Source: Micromonospora chalcea
GTDB taxonomy: Bacteria > Actinomycetota > Actinomycetes > Mycobacteriales > Micromonosporaceae
Direction: 5' to 3'
Length of the DNA stretch: 39,418 bases
Assembly: GCF_002926165.1 (NCBI RefSeq)
Contig: NZ_MAGP01000144.1
Coordinates: 1-39,418 of the forward strand
Shown here: positions 17,349 through 27,486 of the stretch, piece after piece
Position numbering within the stretch: position 1 is the stretch's first letter
How the letters are laid out: the number at the start of each line of letters is the position of its first letter
The notes under the pieces: model-generated
Database searches by the model: none
What the model saw: only the letters and a program-made list of their open reading frames with translations
Told to the model about the DNA's origin: nothing
Program-made: the position numbers and the translations under genes

Positions 17349-18125
17349 TCAGCGCGCCTCCGGGTCCAGGCCGAGCGCGGCCCGTCCCCCGTCGACCGGC
17401 ACGACCGCGCCGTTGACGAACGAGGCGCGTTCGGAGAGCAGGAACGCGACCACCTCGGCCACCTCGTCGGTACGCCCGATCCGGCCGAGCGGGTGCAGCC
17501 GGGCCATCTCCGCTTCGACGCGCGCGACCTCGGCCGGGTCGAGTCCGGCCAGGTAGGCGGCGTGCCGTTCAGTGTGGACGGAGCCGAGCGCCACCGCGTT
17601 GGCGCGGATCCCGTGGCGGCCGTAGTCGACGGCGAGCGCCCGGGTCAGCCCTTCCAGCGCGGCCTTGGCGGTGGCGTACGGCAGCGCGCCCGGCACCGCC
17701 CGGCGGGCCTGGTGGGACGAGACGTTGACGATCGCGCCGCCGGTCCGGGCGGCCAGGAACCGGCGTACGGCGGTGCCGGCCCCGGCCACGGCGGGCCGCA
17801 GGTTGAGCGTGATCAGGTCGACCACCTCGCTCGCGGGCGCGCGGTGCAGGTCGGCGTCGCGGAAGACGGCGGCGTTGTTGACCCAGCCGGCCAGTGGCGC
17901 GTACGCCTCGGCGCGGTCGGCGGCCCGGCCGGTGACCGCCTCGTCGCCGGCGTCCCCGGTCACGGTGTGCAGCCGGTCGGCGAGCGGATGCCGGGCCAGC
18001 CAGTCCAGTGCGCTCGTGTCCCGTTCGACCACGACCACGATGCCGCCGTCGGTGGCCAGCCGTTCGACGATGGCGCGTCCGACGCCGCGCCCGCCGCCGG
18101 TGACGACATACGACCGGAGGTTCAT
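17349..18125 (-). CDS. Short-chain dehydrogenase/reductase (SDR) family oxidoreductase
   Basis: The 258-residue protein has the classical SDR pattern: TGGGRGVG at residues 9-16 for NAD(P) binding, the NNAAVF motif for fold stability, NVSSHQARR with the catalytic Ser, and PYATAKAAL with the catalytic Tyr and Lys (YxxxK). The C-terminal PVDGG segment is typical of FabG-like members. It reduces or oxidises an alcohol or carbonyl of unknown identity. The ATG at 18125 has a TAGGGT box 6 bases upstream, so it may have its own leaderless promoter although it lies only 9 bases after the DegV gene. Confidence 0.88.
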   Translation of the reverse strand: MNLRSYVVTGGGRGVGRAIVERLATDGGIVVVVERDTSALDWLARHPLADRLHTVTGDAGDEAVTGRAADRAEAYAPLAGWVNNAAVFRDADLHRAPASEVVDLITLNLRPAVAGAGTAVRRFLAARTGGAIVNVSSHQARRAVPGALPYATAKAALEGLTRALAVDYGRHGIRANAVALGSVHTERHAAYLAGLDPAEVARVEAEMARLHPLGRIGRTDEVAEVVAFLLSERASFVNGAVVPVDGGRAALGLDPEAR

Positions 18126-18131
18126 CCGGCC

Positions 18132-18137
18132 ACCCTA
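18132..18137 (-). promoter_or_regulatory. Candidate -10 box of a leaderless SDR promoter
   Basis: Minus-strand TAGGGT, 6 bases before the ATG at 18125. It overlaps the stop codon of the upstream DegV gene. Confidence 0.4.
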
Positions 18138-18989
18138 GGGTGTACGGCGGTGGACCACCACGCACGCCAGCCCCGGCCCGGCGTGGGCGGCGACCACCGC
18201 TCCGGCCTCGGTGACGTACGTGTCGTGCAGCCGGTCGCCCAGCCGCTCGGTCAGCGCCGTCAGCAACTGCTCGGCCCGCTGCGGCGCGGCGAGGTGGTGC
18301 ACCGCGACGTCGACCTGGGCGTCGTCTGCCGCCTCGACGGCGAGGTCGACCAGCCGCGCGACTCCCCGGCTGGCGGTACGGACCTTGTCCTTCACCACGA
18401 TCGCGCCATCCGGCATGTGCATGATCGGCTTTACCGAGAGCGCGGTGCCGAGCAGCGCCTCGGCCGCGTTGATCCGGCCGCCCCGGCGCAGGAACTCCAG
18501 CGTGTCGACGTAGAAGTAGATGGTGGTGCGGGCGACCGCGTCCAGCGCCGCGTCGCGTACCCCGGTCAGGTCGGCGCCCCGCGCGGCGGCCGCGGCGGCC
18601 GCGAGCGCCGGGAAGCCGAGGCCCATGCCTGTGGATCGGCTGTCCACGACCGTGACGCGGTCGTCGCCGACCTCGGCGGCGGCGAGCCGGGCGGCCTCGA
18701 CGGTGCCGGACAGCTCGGCGGACAGGTGCACCGACACCACGCCGTCGGCACCCTCGGCGAGCAGCGTGCGGTAGACCTGCACGAACTGTTCCGGCGCGGG
18801 CCGGGACGTGCTCACCGAGACCCGCCGGGCGCTCAGCGCGCGGGTGGCGTCGGCGGGTGAGGTCTCGACGCCCTCCAGCCCTTCGGCGCCGTTGAGGACG
18901 ACTGTGAGCGGGACGACGGTGAGCCCGCGTGCGCGGGCCAGGTCGGAGGGCAGGTAGGCGGTGGAGTCGGTGACGACCGCGACGGGCAT
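18135..18989 (-). CDS. DegV family fatty-acid-binding protein
   Basis: The 284-residue protein shows the DegV pattern: VAVVTDSTAYLP at the start, VSTSRPAPEQF in the first lobe, SVHLSAELSGTVEAA around the lipid head-group site, VVDSRSTGMGLGF, and a second lobe with FLRRGGRINAAEALLG. DegV/FakB proteins hold a free fatty acid and, in Firmicutes, present it to the kinase FakA. No FakA-like DhaL gene is seen nearby. The ATG at 18989 is chosen over the GTG at 18998 because that GTG falls inside a TAGCGT -10 box, while the ATG lies 7 bases after it. Confidence 0.9.
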   Translation of the reverse strand: MPVAVVTDSTAYLPSDLARARGLTVVPLTVVLNGAEGLEGVETSPADATRALSARRVSVSTSRPAPEQFVQVYRTLLAEGADGVVSVHLSAELSGTVEAARLAAAEVGDDRVTVVDSRSTGMGLGFPALAAAAAAARGADLTGVRDAALDAVARTTIYFYVDTLEFLRRGGRINAAEALLGTALSVKPIMHMPDGAIVVKDKVRTASRGVARLVDLAVEAADDAQVDVAVHHLAAPQRAEQLLTALTERLGDRLHDTYVTEAGAVVAAHAGPGLACVVVHRRTP

Positions 18990-18996
18990 GACCGGC

Positions 18997-19002
18997 ACGC
19001 TA
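18997..19002 (-). promoter_or_regulatory. Candidate -10 box of a leaderless degV promoter
   Basis: Minus-strand TAGCGT, 7 bases before the ATG at 18989. It decides between the two possible starts of this gene. Confidence 0.5.
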
Positions 19003-19037
19003 GCCGATGGCGCGGTGACACGCCGGGGCCGGAGGTG

Positions 19038-19667
19038 TCAGACCGCGTCGGTGAGCGCCGCCCGGGTGACCAGACCGACGTTGTGCGCGCGCAGGTGCCA
19101 GCCCCGGACGTCGTTGTGGCGCAGTTCGGTCCAGTGGCAGTTCGCCAGCGCGCCGAGGCTGCGCAGCACCGTGTGGTCCCAGCCGAGCAGGTGCCCGACG
19201 CCCTGCCGGGCGCCGCCGCCGTGCGTGGTCACCACGACCGTGCCGCCGACGGCGAGGTCGGCCGCGTCCTGGAACCCGGCGCCGAGCCGGGCACCCAGGT
19301 CACCCAGGGGTTCGAGGCCGGCGCCCGGGTCCGGGTCTCCGGCCCGCCAGCGGGCGTACTCGTCGGGGAACCGTTCGGCCACCTCGGTCAGGGTGAGGCC
19401 CTGCCACTGGCCGAAGTGCCGTTCCCGCAGCCGCGCGTCGGTGCGGACCGGCAGCCCGGTCAGCGCCGCGAGCGCGGCGGCGGTGTCGGCGGCCCGGCGC
19501 AGGTCGCTGGCGACGATCGCGTCCGGGCGCAGCGCGGCGAGTACCGGGGCGGCGGCGTGGGCCTGCTCGCGGCCGAGGTCGTTGAGGGGCACGTCGGTCT
19601 GGCCCTGGACGCGGCTCGCGGCGTTCCAGTCGGTGTTGCCGTGCCGCCAGATGATCAGTCGGGTCAT
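19038..19667 (-). CDS. Histidine phosphatase family protein (phosphoglycerate mutase-like)
   Basis: The 209-residue protein carries LIIWRHGNTDWN at the start, with the phosphorylated His at residue 9 in RHG, RHFGQWQGLT in the middle (the Glu in RERHFG is a typical acid/base candidate), and VVVTTHGGGAR with the second catalytic His. Small acid phosphatases and cobalamin-pathway or GpgP-type enzymes share this fold, and the substrate is not readable. Its ATG overlaps the rsfS stop as ATGA, so it is coupled to rsfS and nadD, a common actinobacterial arrangement. Confidence 0.9.
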   Translation of the reverse strand: MTRLIIWRHGNTDWNAASRVQGQTDVPLNDLGREQAHAAAPVLAALRPDAIVASDLRRAADTAAALAALTGLPVRTDARLRERHFGQWQGLTLTEVAERFPDEYARWRAGDPDPGAGLEPLGDLGARLGAGFQDAADLAVGGTVVVTTHGGGARQGVGHLLGWDHTVLRSLGALANCHWTELRHNDVRGWHLRAHNVGLVTRAALTDAV

Positions 19668-20068
19668 TCGGCGGTGGCGCTGCCGGCGGCCGAGTCGGCC
19701 AGGTCGCGATCGGTGAACGGGATCTGCGGGCAGTCCTTCCAGAGCCGTTCGAGCGCGTAGAACTCGCGCTCCTCGGTGTGCTGGACGTGGACCACGATGT
19801 CGACGTAGTCGAGCAGCACCCAGCGGCCGCCGCGCTCGCCTTCGCGGCGCACCGGCTTGGCCTTCTCCGGCAGCTCCAGCAGGCGCTCCTCGATGGCGTC
19901 GACGATGGCGAGCACCTGACGCTCGTTCGGAGCGGCGGCCAGCAGGAACGCGTCGGTGATCGCGAGCTGGTCGCCCACGTCGATGATGACGATGTCCTGT
20001 GCCTTCTTGTCGGCCGCGGCCTGGGCGGCGGCCATCGCCAGCTCGTGCGCGCGCTCGGAAACTGTCAC
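19664..20068 (-). CDS. rsfS: Ribosome silencing factor RsfS
   Basis: The 134-residue protein matches the RsfS/Iojap family: AADKKAQDIVIIDVGDQLAITDAFLLAAAPNERQ, then WVLLDYVDIVVHVQHTEEREFYALERLWKDC, with its conserved DYVDIVVHV strand. It binds L14 on the 50S subunit and blocks subunit joining when nutrients are scarce. The GTG at 20068 has AAGGAG 5 bases upstream; earlier in-frame codons lack a site. It follows nadD after 110 bases, its usual partner. Confidence 0.93.
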   Translation of the reverse strand: MTVSERAHELAMAAAQAAADKKAQDIVIIDVGDQLAITDAFLLAAAPNERQVLAIVDAIEERLLELPEKAKPVRREGERGGRWVLLDYVDIVVHVQHTEEREFYALERLWKDCPQIPFTDRDLADSAAGSATAE

Positions 20069-20178
20069 CGTTCTCCTTCGATCAACCGTGCGACCCTCCA
20101 AGCCTCTCACACCCGGCGGTGCGGCGACTTGTCAGTTCTGGTCGATTTCAGGCACAAACGCGGACATAAAGCGCGGAA

Positions 20179-20775
20179 TCACCGCTGATAGAGACGTCGT
20201 TTCGCGATGTACTGCACCACACCGTCGGGCACCAGATACCACACCGGTTCGCCCCGGGCGACCCGCGCGCGGCAGTCGGTCGAGGAGATCGCCATCGCGG
20301 GCACCTGCACGAGGCTCACCGAGTCGGCCGGCAGGTGCTTGTCGGTCAGTTCGAAGCCGGGCCGGGTAACGCCGATGAAGTGGGCCAGTTCGAGCGCCTC
20401 GTCCAGATCCTTCCAGGAGAGGATGCGCTCCAGCGCGTCCGCGCCGGTGATGAAGAACAGCTGCGCCTTCGCGCCGTACTCGGCGTGCAGGTCGCGCAGC
20501 GTGTCGACGGTGTAGGTGGGGCCGCCGCGGTCGATGTCGACCCGGCTCACCTGGAAGCGCGGGTTGGAGGCGGTGGCGATCACCGTCATCAGATAACGGT
20601 CCTCAGCCGGGGTGACCGCTTCCTCCGCCTTCTGCCACGGCTGTCCGGTGGGCACGAAGACCACCTCGTCCAGACCGAACCGGTCGGCCACCTCGCTCGC
20701 CGCCACCAGGTGCCCGTGGTGGATCGGGTCGAACGTGCCGCCCATGATGCCGACCCGCCGGATGTCTTCCTCCAC
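20179..20775 (-). CDS. nadD: Nicotinate-nucleotide adenylyltransferase
   Basis: The 198-residue protein has GGTFDPIHHGHL at residues 12-23 (the HxGH nucleotidyltransferase motif), FVPTGQPWQK, FFITGADAL, and ISSTDCRARVARG with the second ATP-binding signature. NadD makes nicotinate adenine dinucleotide from nicotinate mononucleotide and ATP in NAD synthesis. The GTG at 20775 is supported by a TACGAT -10 box 6 bases upstream. The much longer open frame upstream has no family features. It is followed by rsfS. Confidence 0.95.
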   Translation of the reverse strand: MEEDIRRVGIMGGTFDPIHHGHLVAASEVADRFGLDEVVFVPTGQPWQKAEEAVTPAEDRYLMTVIATASNPRFQVSRVDIDRGGPTYTVDTLRDLHAEYGAKAQLFFITGADALERILSWKDLDEALELAHFIGVTRPGFELTDKHLPADSVSLVQVPAMAISSTDCRARVARGEPVWYLVPDGVVQYIAKRRLYQR

Positions 20776-20781
20776 CCAGCG

Positions 20782-20787
20782 ATCGTA
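20782..20787 (-). promoter_or_regulatory. Candidate -10 box of a leaderless nadD promoter
   Basis: Minus-strand TACGAT, 6 bases before the GTG at 20775. No Shine-Dalgarno sequence is seen, which agrees with leaderless translation. Confidence 0.5.
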
Positions 20788-20829
20788 GGCCGCCCGCCCG
20801 ACGGCCCCGGGCGGGGTCCGCCGTCGAGC

Positions 20830-20855
20830 GCGCCGGGCGGTCCCCCACCCGGCGC
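20830..20855 (-). terminator. Hairpin downstream of pepN
   Basis: Perfect 8-bp stem (20830-20837 with 20848-20855), 10-base loop, about 9 bases after the pepN stop and before the nadD promoter. Confidence 0.45.
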
Positions 20856-20864
20856 ACTCCCAGC

Positions 20865-23381
<2,517 letters not shown>

Positions 23382-23447
23382 CCGCTTATCCTGCCCGATG
23401 TGGTCCGCTCGGGCCGCCTCGTTACGCATGGCGATGGAGGAGCAGCG

Positions 23448-23666
23448 ATGGGTCAGCACCCCAAGGGCGATTTCGACCTCTCCCGGGCGGTTTGGCAGCG
23501 GGCAGAGGGCGACACCTCCGAGGGAGCGGTCGAGGTGGCATTCGTCGACGACCTGATCGGTATGCGCAACTCCGCCGAGCCGGACGGGCCCGTGCTGGTC
23601 TTCACCCAGGCCGAGTGGGACGCGTTCGTCGCCGGCGCCCAGGACGGCGAGTTCGACCTGGACTGA
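23448..23666 (+). CDS. DUF397-like small protein
   Basis: The 72-residue acidic protein has AVWQRAEGDTSEGAVEVAFVDDLIGMRNS and ends FTQAEWDAFVAGAQDGEFDLD. This matches DUF397, small actinobacterial proteins often encoded next to an XRE-type regulator and sometimes compared to antitoxins or anti-sigma-like partners. GGAGGAG stands 6 bases before the ATG. No XRE gene is adjacent, so its usual partner is missing. The product is convergent with the next small gene, 7 bases apart. Confidence 0.85.
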   Translation: MGQHPKGDFDLSRAVWQRAEGDTSEGAVEVAFVDDLIGMRNSAEPDGPVLVFTQAEWDAFVAGAQDGEFDLD

Positions 23667-23673
23667 GCGCACC

Positions 23674-24060
23674 TCAGTCACCGTCGCCCCAGCCGAGGCC
23701 GCCCGGACCGGGCGCGTGGTGGAAGCCGGGGTGCCCGGCGCCGCCGGCGCAGCGCTCGCCGTCGGGCCCGACCGCGTCGCAGAACAGCCGCTCGGCCCGG
23801 TGCCAGGCGTCCGCCGGGGACAGGGCCGCCGCGCCGAGCGCCAGCTCCGGGCGGAGCAGGCCGAGCGCTTCGGCGTACGCCACCGCCTGCTCCCGCGCGA
23901 CGGCGGGATCGGTGGCGGCGAAGCCCAGGTGCACGGTGAAGTACCGCGGTGGGCGGGCCCCGGCGCGCCGGGGCCCGCCGATCAGCGGACCGTCGCGGCC
24001 GTCCCCGCGCAGCCCGGCCCACGCCTCGCGGTGCCGCCGTGCCGCGCTGTCGTCACGCAT
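23674..24060 (-). CDS. Hypothetical protein with a C-terminal Cys/His motif
   Basis: The 128-residue product starts MRDDSAARRHREAWAGLRG and has a conserved-looking middle (RYFTVHLGFAATDPAVAREQAVAYAEALGLL). It ends with a cluster containing FCDAVGPDGERCAGGAGHP and then a His pair. The two Cys and three His residues could bind a metal. I do not recognise a family. The ATG at 24060 has no strong ribosome-binding site, and the longer open frame upstream crosses a hairpin and is unlikely. Confidence 0.6.
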   Translation of the reverse strand: MRDDSAARRHREAWAGLRGDGRDGPLIGGPRRAGARPPRYFTVHLGFAATDPAVAREQAVAYAEALGLLRPELALGAAALSPADAWHRAERLFCDAVGPDGERCAGGAGHPGFHHAPGPGGLGWGDGD

Positions 24061-24169
24061 CAGTGCCCTCCCCCGTCGCCGGTGACCGCCGCCGGACACC
24101 ACGCCGGCGGGCGCCGGACCGGTAGCCGCCGGTCCGCGTGCCTCGAGGGAACCAGCTTTTCCGCCGCCG

Positions 24170-24208
24170 GGGAGGGGCCAGCGTCCGCCCGACCGGCTGG
24201 CCCCTCCC
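24170..24208. terminator. Strong hairpin between two divergent genes
   Basis: A perfect 13-bp stem (24170-24182 with 24196-24208) and 13-base loop. It looks like a terminator but lies between genes that both point away from it, so what it terminates is not clear. The 239-base gap otherwise contains only the promoter candidate at 24237. Confidence 0.5.
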
Positions 24209-24236
24209 GCGTGCGGCCCGAGCTGCTGAGATGAAG

Positions 24237-24261
24237 GGTTCGGCGGCGTCGCCCGGGGTAG
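24237..24261 (+). promoter_or_regulatory. Possible SigB-like promoter of the P450 gene
   Basis: GGTTC, 14 bases and GGGTAG, with a predicted start about 30 bases before the ATG. The spacer is at the short end of the pattern, so this is the weaker kind of match. Confidence 0.35.
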
Positions 24262-24299
24262 GTAGGCAGCGCCGCCCAACCGCGTCAGGAGCAGCCGAC

Positions 24300-25583
24300 A
24301 TGAGCACCATGCCGAGCGACCGGAGCCCGGACAGCACGCTCGCCTTCATCCGGGAGGGCTACCGTTTCGTCGGCTCCCGCTGCGACCGCCTCGGCACCGA
24401 CGTGTTCCAGACCCGGCTGCTGCTGGAGCCGACGATCTGCCTGCGCGGCCGGGAGGCCGCCGAGCTGTTCTACGACGAGGAGCGGTTCGTGCGGCGGGGC
24501 GCCATGCCGATGCGCGGGCAGCGCACGCTCACCGGTGTCGGCGGCGTGCAGGGCCTGGACGGGCAGGCGCACCGGGTCCGCAAGGCGATGTTCATGTCGA
24601 TCATGACGTCGGCCGCGATCCGCCGCCTCGGGGAGATCTTCGACGAACAGTGGCAGGCCCGGATCCCGGTCTGGGCCCGCAACGGCCCGGTGGTGCTCTA
24701 CGACGAGGTGGGCGAGATCCTGACCCGTACGGTCTGGGCCTGGGCCGGGGTGCCGCTGGCCGAGGCCGACGTGCCGCGCCGCACCGCCGAGATGCACGCG
24801 ATGATCGAGGCGCCGGCCGCGCTGGGCCCCCGGCACTGGCGCGGCCGGCTCGGCCGCTACCGCGCGCAACGATGGGCCGGCGACCTGATCGAACGGGTAC
24901 GCGCGGGCGCGGTGCCCGCCCCGGAGGGCAGCGCGCTGGCGGTCGTCGGCGGGCACCGGGACGAGCGGGGACTGCCGCTGCCCAGCCGGATCGCCGCAGT
25001 GGAACTGCTCAACGTGCTGCGCCCCACAGTCGCGGTGGACCGGTACGTGGTCTTCTCCGCGCTGGCGCTGCACGACCATCCGCACTGGCGGGACCGGCTG
25101 CCCGGCGACGACGCCGCGACCGAGCGGTTCGTGCAGGAGGTACGCCGCTACTACCCGTTCTTCCCGGTCGCCGCGGCCCGGGTGCGCCGCTCGTTCCAGT
25201 GGCGGGGGTACACGTTCCCGCAGGGCCGGCGGGTGCTGCTCGACCTGTACGGCACCAATCACCACCCCGACGTGTGGCCGGAGCCGGAGCAGTTCCGCCC
25301 CGAGCGCTTCACCGGCTGGCGCGACGACCCGTTCGGCCTGGTCCCGCAGGGCGGCGGCGACCACTTCACCGGCCACCGCTGCGCCGGCGAGTGGATCACC
25401 ATCGAGCTGATGAAGCGGGCCGTGACGAACCTGGCCGGCACGATGGACTACCGCGTACCGCCGCAGGACCTGGCGCTCGACCTGGGCGCCATGCCGGCGC
25501 TGCCGCCCAGCGGGCTGGTGCTCGACGGCGTACGCCCGGTCGACGCGGTACATCGGGCCGGCGGGGTGCGCCCGCTGCGCTGA
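24300..25583 (+). CDS. Cytochrome P450 of the CYP152 type (fatty acid peroxygenase)
   Basis: The 427-residue protein matches the CYP152 group, which uses hydrogen peroxide to hydroxylate or decarboxylate fatty acids. The I-helix reads LLNVLRPTVAVDRY, with R241 and P242 in place of the usual acid/Thr pair; P450-BSbeta has Arg242 and Pro243, whose Arg holds the substrate carboxylate. The heme loop is GGGDHFTGHRCAGEW, with the heme-ligating Cys at 361 and the inserted residues typical of this group. No redox partner is encoded nearby, as expected for a peroxygenase. AGGAG lies 9 bases before the ATG. The gene converges with the alcohol dehydrogenase gene. Confidence 0.9.
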   Translation: MSTMPSDRSPDSTLAFIREGYRFVGSRCDRLGTDVFQTRLLLEPTICLRGREAAELFYDEERFVRRGAMPMRGQRTLTGVGGVQGLDGQAHRVRKAMFMSIMTSAAIRRLGEIFDEQWQARIPVWARNGPVVLYDEVGEILTRTVWAWAGVPLAEADVPRRTAEMHAMIEAPAALGPRHWRGRLGRYRAQRWAGDLIERVRAGAVPAPEGSALAVVGGHRDERGLPLPSRIAAVELLNVLRPTVAVDRYVVFSALALHDHPHWRDRLPGDDAATERFVQEVRRYYPFFPVAAARVRRSFQWRGYTFPQGRRVLLDLYGTNHHPDVWPEPEQFRPERFTGWRDDPFGLVPQGGGDHFTGHRCAGEWITIELMKRAVTNLAGTMDYRVPPQDLALDLGAMPALPPSGLVLDGVRPVDAVHRAGGVRPLR

Positions 25584-25606
25584 ACGGGCGCCCCCTCGTC
25601 GGGCGG

Positions 25607-26785
25607 TCAGGCGGCCTGCGGGTGCAGCACGGTACGCAGGCAGCCGTCCTCCTTCTTCTCGAAGATCTCGTAACCCCGGGCGCCCTGCTCCAGCGACATC
25701 GGGTGGGTGGCCAGGTAGCCGGGGTCGATCTCGCCGGCCGCGACCCGGTCCAGCAGCATCGGGATGTAGCGCTGGGCGTGCATCTGCCCCATCCGCAGCA
25801 CCAGGGCCTTGTTCATGGCCGCGCCGAGCGGGAACTTGTCCACCAGGCCGCCGTACACGCCGACGATGCTCACCGTGCCGCCCTTGCGAGCCGCCATGAT
25901 CGCCTGCCGGACCGAGGTGGGCCGGTCGGTCTGCGCGCGTACCGTCTGCTTTGCCTTGTCGTACGCGTACGCCGGGCCGACGTCGTGCGACTCCATGCCG
26001 ACGGCCTCGATGCAGGCGTCCGGGCCGCGCCCAGCGGTCATCTCCCGCAGCGCCTCCAGCACGTCGGTCTCGGCGTAGTTGATCGTCTCGACGCCGAGGC
26101 GCTGCGACGCGGTGGCGAGCCGTTCCGGCAGCCGGTCGATGACCACCACCCGCTCGGCGCCGAGGATCTGCGCGGACCGGGCCGCCATCTGACCGACGCC
26201 GCCGGCGCCCCAGACCGCCACCACCTCGCCGCCCTTGAGGTTGCAGAAGTCGGCGGCCATCCAGCCGGTCGGCATGGCGTCGGAGGCGAACACGACCGAG
26301 TCGTCCGGCACCCCGTCCGGCACGGTGAACGCGCCGACGTCGCCGAACGGCACCCGGATGTACTCGGCGTGGCTGCCGGAGTAGCCGCCGGCCGCGTGCG
26401 AGTAGCCGAGGATGCCGGCCGGCGAGTGGCCCCACAGCTTCTCGGTGAAGACCGGCTGCGGGTTGGAGTTGTCGCAGAGCGAGAACTGCTCGGTGCGGCA
26501 GTACCAGCACGAGCCGCAGGCCACCACCGAGCCGACCACCACCCGGTCACCGACGGAGATGCGCCGCACGTCGGGGCCGGTCTCGACCACCTCACCCATG
26601 AACTCGTGGCCGAGGATGTCCCCCTCGCGCATCGCCGGCAGGTAGCCGTTGATCAGATGCAGGTCGGAGCCGCAGACGCTGCTCGCGCGCACCTTGACGA
26701 GGATGTCGCCGCCGGACCTGATGGTCGGCTCCGGCACGTCCCGTACGGCCAGCTTCCCGACGCCCTCCCAGCACAACGCCCTCAC
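25607..26785 (-). CDS. Zinc-dependent alcohol dehydrogenase (formaldehyde dehydrogenase-like MDR)
   Basis: The 392-residue protein is a medium-chain dehydrogenase. Catalytic zinc ligands C38 (VCGSDLH) and H60-E61 (GHEF) and the structural zinc set C90, C93, C96, C104 are all present, and VWGAGGVGQMAARSAQILGA binds NAD(P). The long form with a segment around ESHDVGPAYAYDKAKQTVRA resembles glutathione-independent formaldehyde dehydrogenases and their relatives. The substrate is uncertain. The GTG start overlaps the SRPBCC gene stop as GTGA, so the two are made together. Confidence 0.9.
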   Translation of the reverse strand: MRALCWEGVGKLAVRDVPEPTIRSGGDILVKVRASSVCGSDLHLINGYLPAMREGDILGHEFMGEVVETGPDVRRISVGDRVVVGSVVACGSCWYCRTEQFSLCDNSNPQPVFTEKLWGHSPAGILGYSHAAGGYSGSHAEYIRVPFGDVGAFTVPDGVPDDSVVFASDAMPTGWMAADFCNLKGGEVVAVWGAGGVGQMAARSAQILGAERVVVIDRLPERLATASQRLGVETINYAETDVLEALREMTAGRGPDACIEAVGMESHDVGPAYAYDKAKQTVRAQTDRPTSVRQAIMAARKGGTVSIVGVYGGLVDKFPLGAAMNKALVLRMGQMHAQRYIPMLLDRVAAGEIDPGYLATHPMSLEQGARGYEIFEKKEDGCLRTVLHPQAA

Positions 26786-27420
26786 GGCCGTCCTCCCACC
26801 ATCAGCTTCTCGCGTACCTTGTCCGTCGCCCGCTCCTGACGCGGGCTGCGCCCGGACGGGTCGTGCCGGGTGTCCAGCACGTGCCCGGTCTCGATCAGCG
26901 ACTTGATCCGGCGCAGCGCGGTGCGCAGCCCCAGGTCCGGGTCGGTGCCACCGGCCAGCCCGACCGCGCGCCGGATCGGCCCGGAGCGCCAGCGCAGCTC
27001 GGCCCGGATCTCGGTGCCCCGATCCTGCGGCGCGGTCACCAGCTCGACCCGGGCGGGCTGGGCCACCGGCCCGTCGGTGACCCGCCAGCTCAACCGGCCC
27101 GGGCCGTCGACGGTGATCTCGGCCCGCCACTCGGTGCCGCCGCCGGCCGGGTCGGCCGCCACGCAGCGCCACCGGTTCGCGTCGAGCTGCTCCAGCGTGG
27201 CCCACTCGGCCAGCCCTCGATCGAGCCGTTCCCGGTCGGTCCAGAACCCGATCACCGCGTCGACCGGCCGGTCCACGGTGATGCCGCGGCGCACCACGTA
27301 CCAGCCGTCCTCGCGGTCGGGCTGGTGCCGGTGCCGTCGCCGGGCCACCGTCCGGGTGACTCCGAGCGCGGTCACCGCGGCGGCGCCGGCCAGCGCCCAT
27401 CTCGTCGCGTTGCTGGGCAT
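26782..27420 (-). CDS. SRPBCC (START-like) family protein with an N-terminal hydrophobic segment
   Basis: The 212-residue product begins with one hydrophobic segment (WALAGAAAVTALGVTRTVA) ahead of a basic stretch, then a START-like ligand-binding domain: RRGITVDRPVDAVIGFWTDRERL, then WRCVAADPAGGGTEWRAEI, and a long final helix (GLRTALRRIKSLIETG). Such polyketide cyclase/dehydrase-like proteins bind hydrophobic ligands, and the ligand here is unknown. GGGAGGAG precedes the ATG at 27420. It is the first gene of a pair with the alcohol dehydrogenase and is preceded by a clear SigB-like promoter. Confidence 0.82.
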   Translation of the reverse strand: MPSNATRWALAGAAAVTALGVTRTVARRRHRHQPDREDGWYVVRRGITVDRPVDAVIGFWTDRERLDRGLAEWATLEQLDANRWRCVAADPAGGGTEWRAEITVDGPGRLSWRVTDGPVAQPARVELVTAPQDRGTEIRAELRWRSGPIRRAVGLAGGTDPDLGLRTALRRIKSLIETGHVLDTRHDPSGRSPRQERATDKVREKLMVGGRP

Positions 27421-27461
27421 CACGTCTCCTCCCGACTCGGACCGTCCCGTATCCGGGTGCG

Positions 27462-27486
27462 CTACCCGACACAGCCCGCCCGAAAC
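27462..27486 (-). promoter_or_regulatory. SigB-like promoter of the SRPBCC-ADH operon
   Basis: Minus-strand GTTT (27483-27486), 15-base spacer, GGGTAG (27462-27467). This is among the best matches in the window. Transcription would start about 35 bases before the ATG. Confidence 0.55.

Noticed and set aside
24285..26510. 741-codon minus-strand frame over the P450 and alcohol dehydrogenase genes
   Set aside because: Shadow of two clear genes; Arg/Gly/Pro-rich throughout, no domain.
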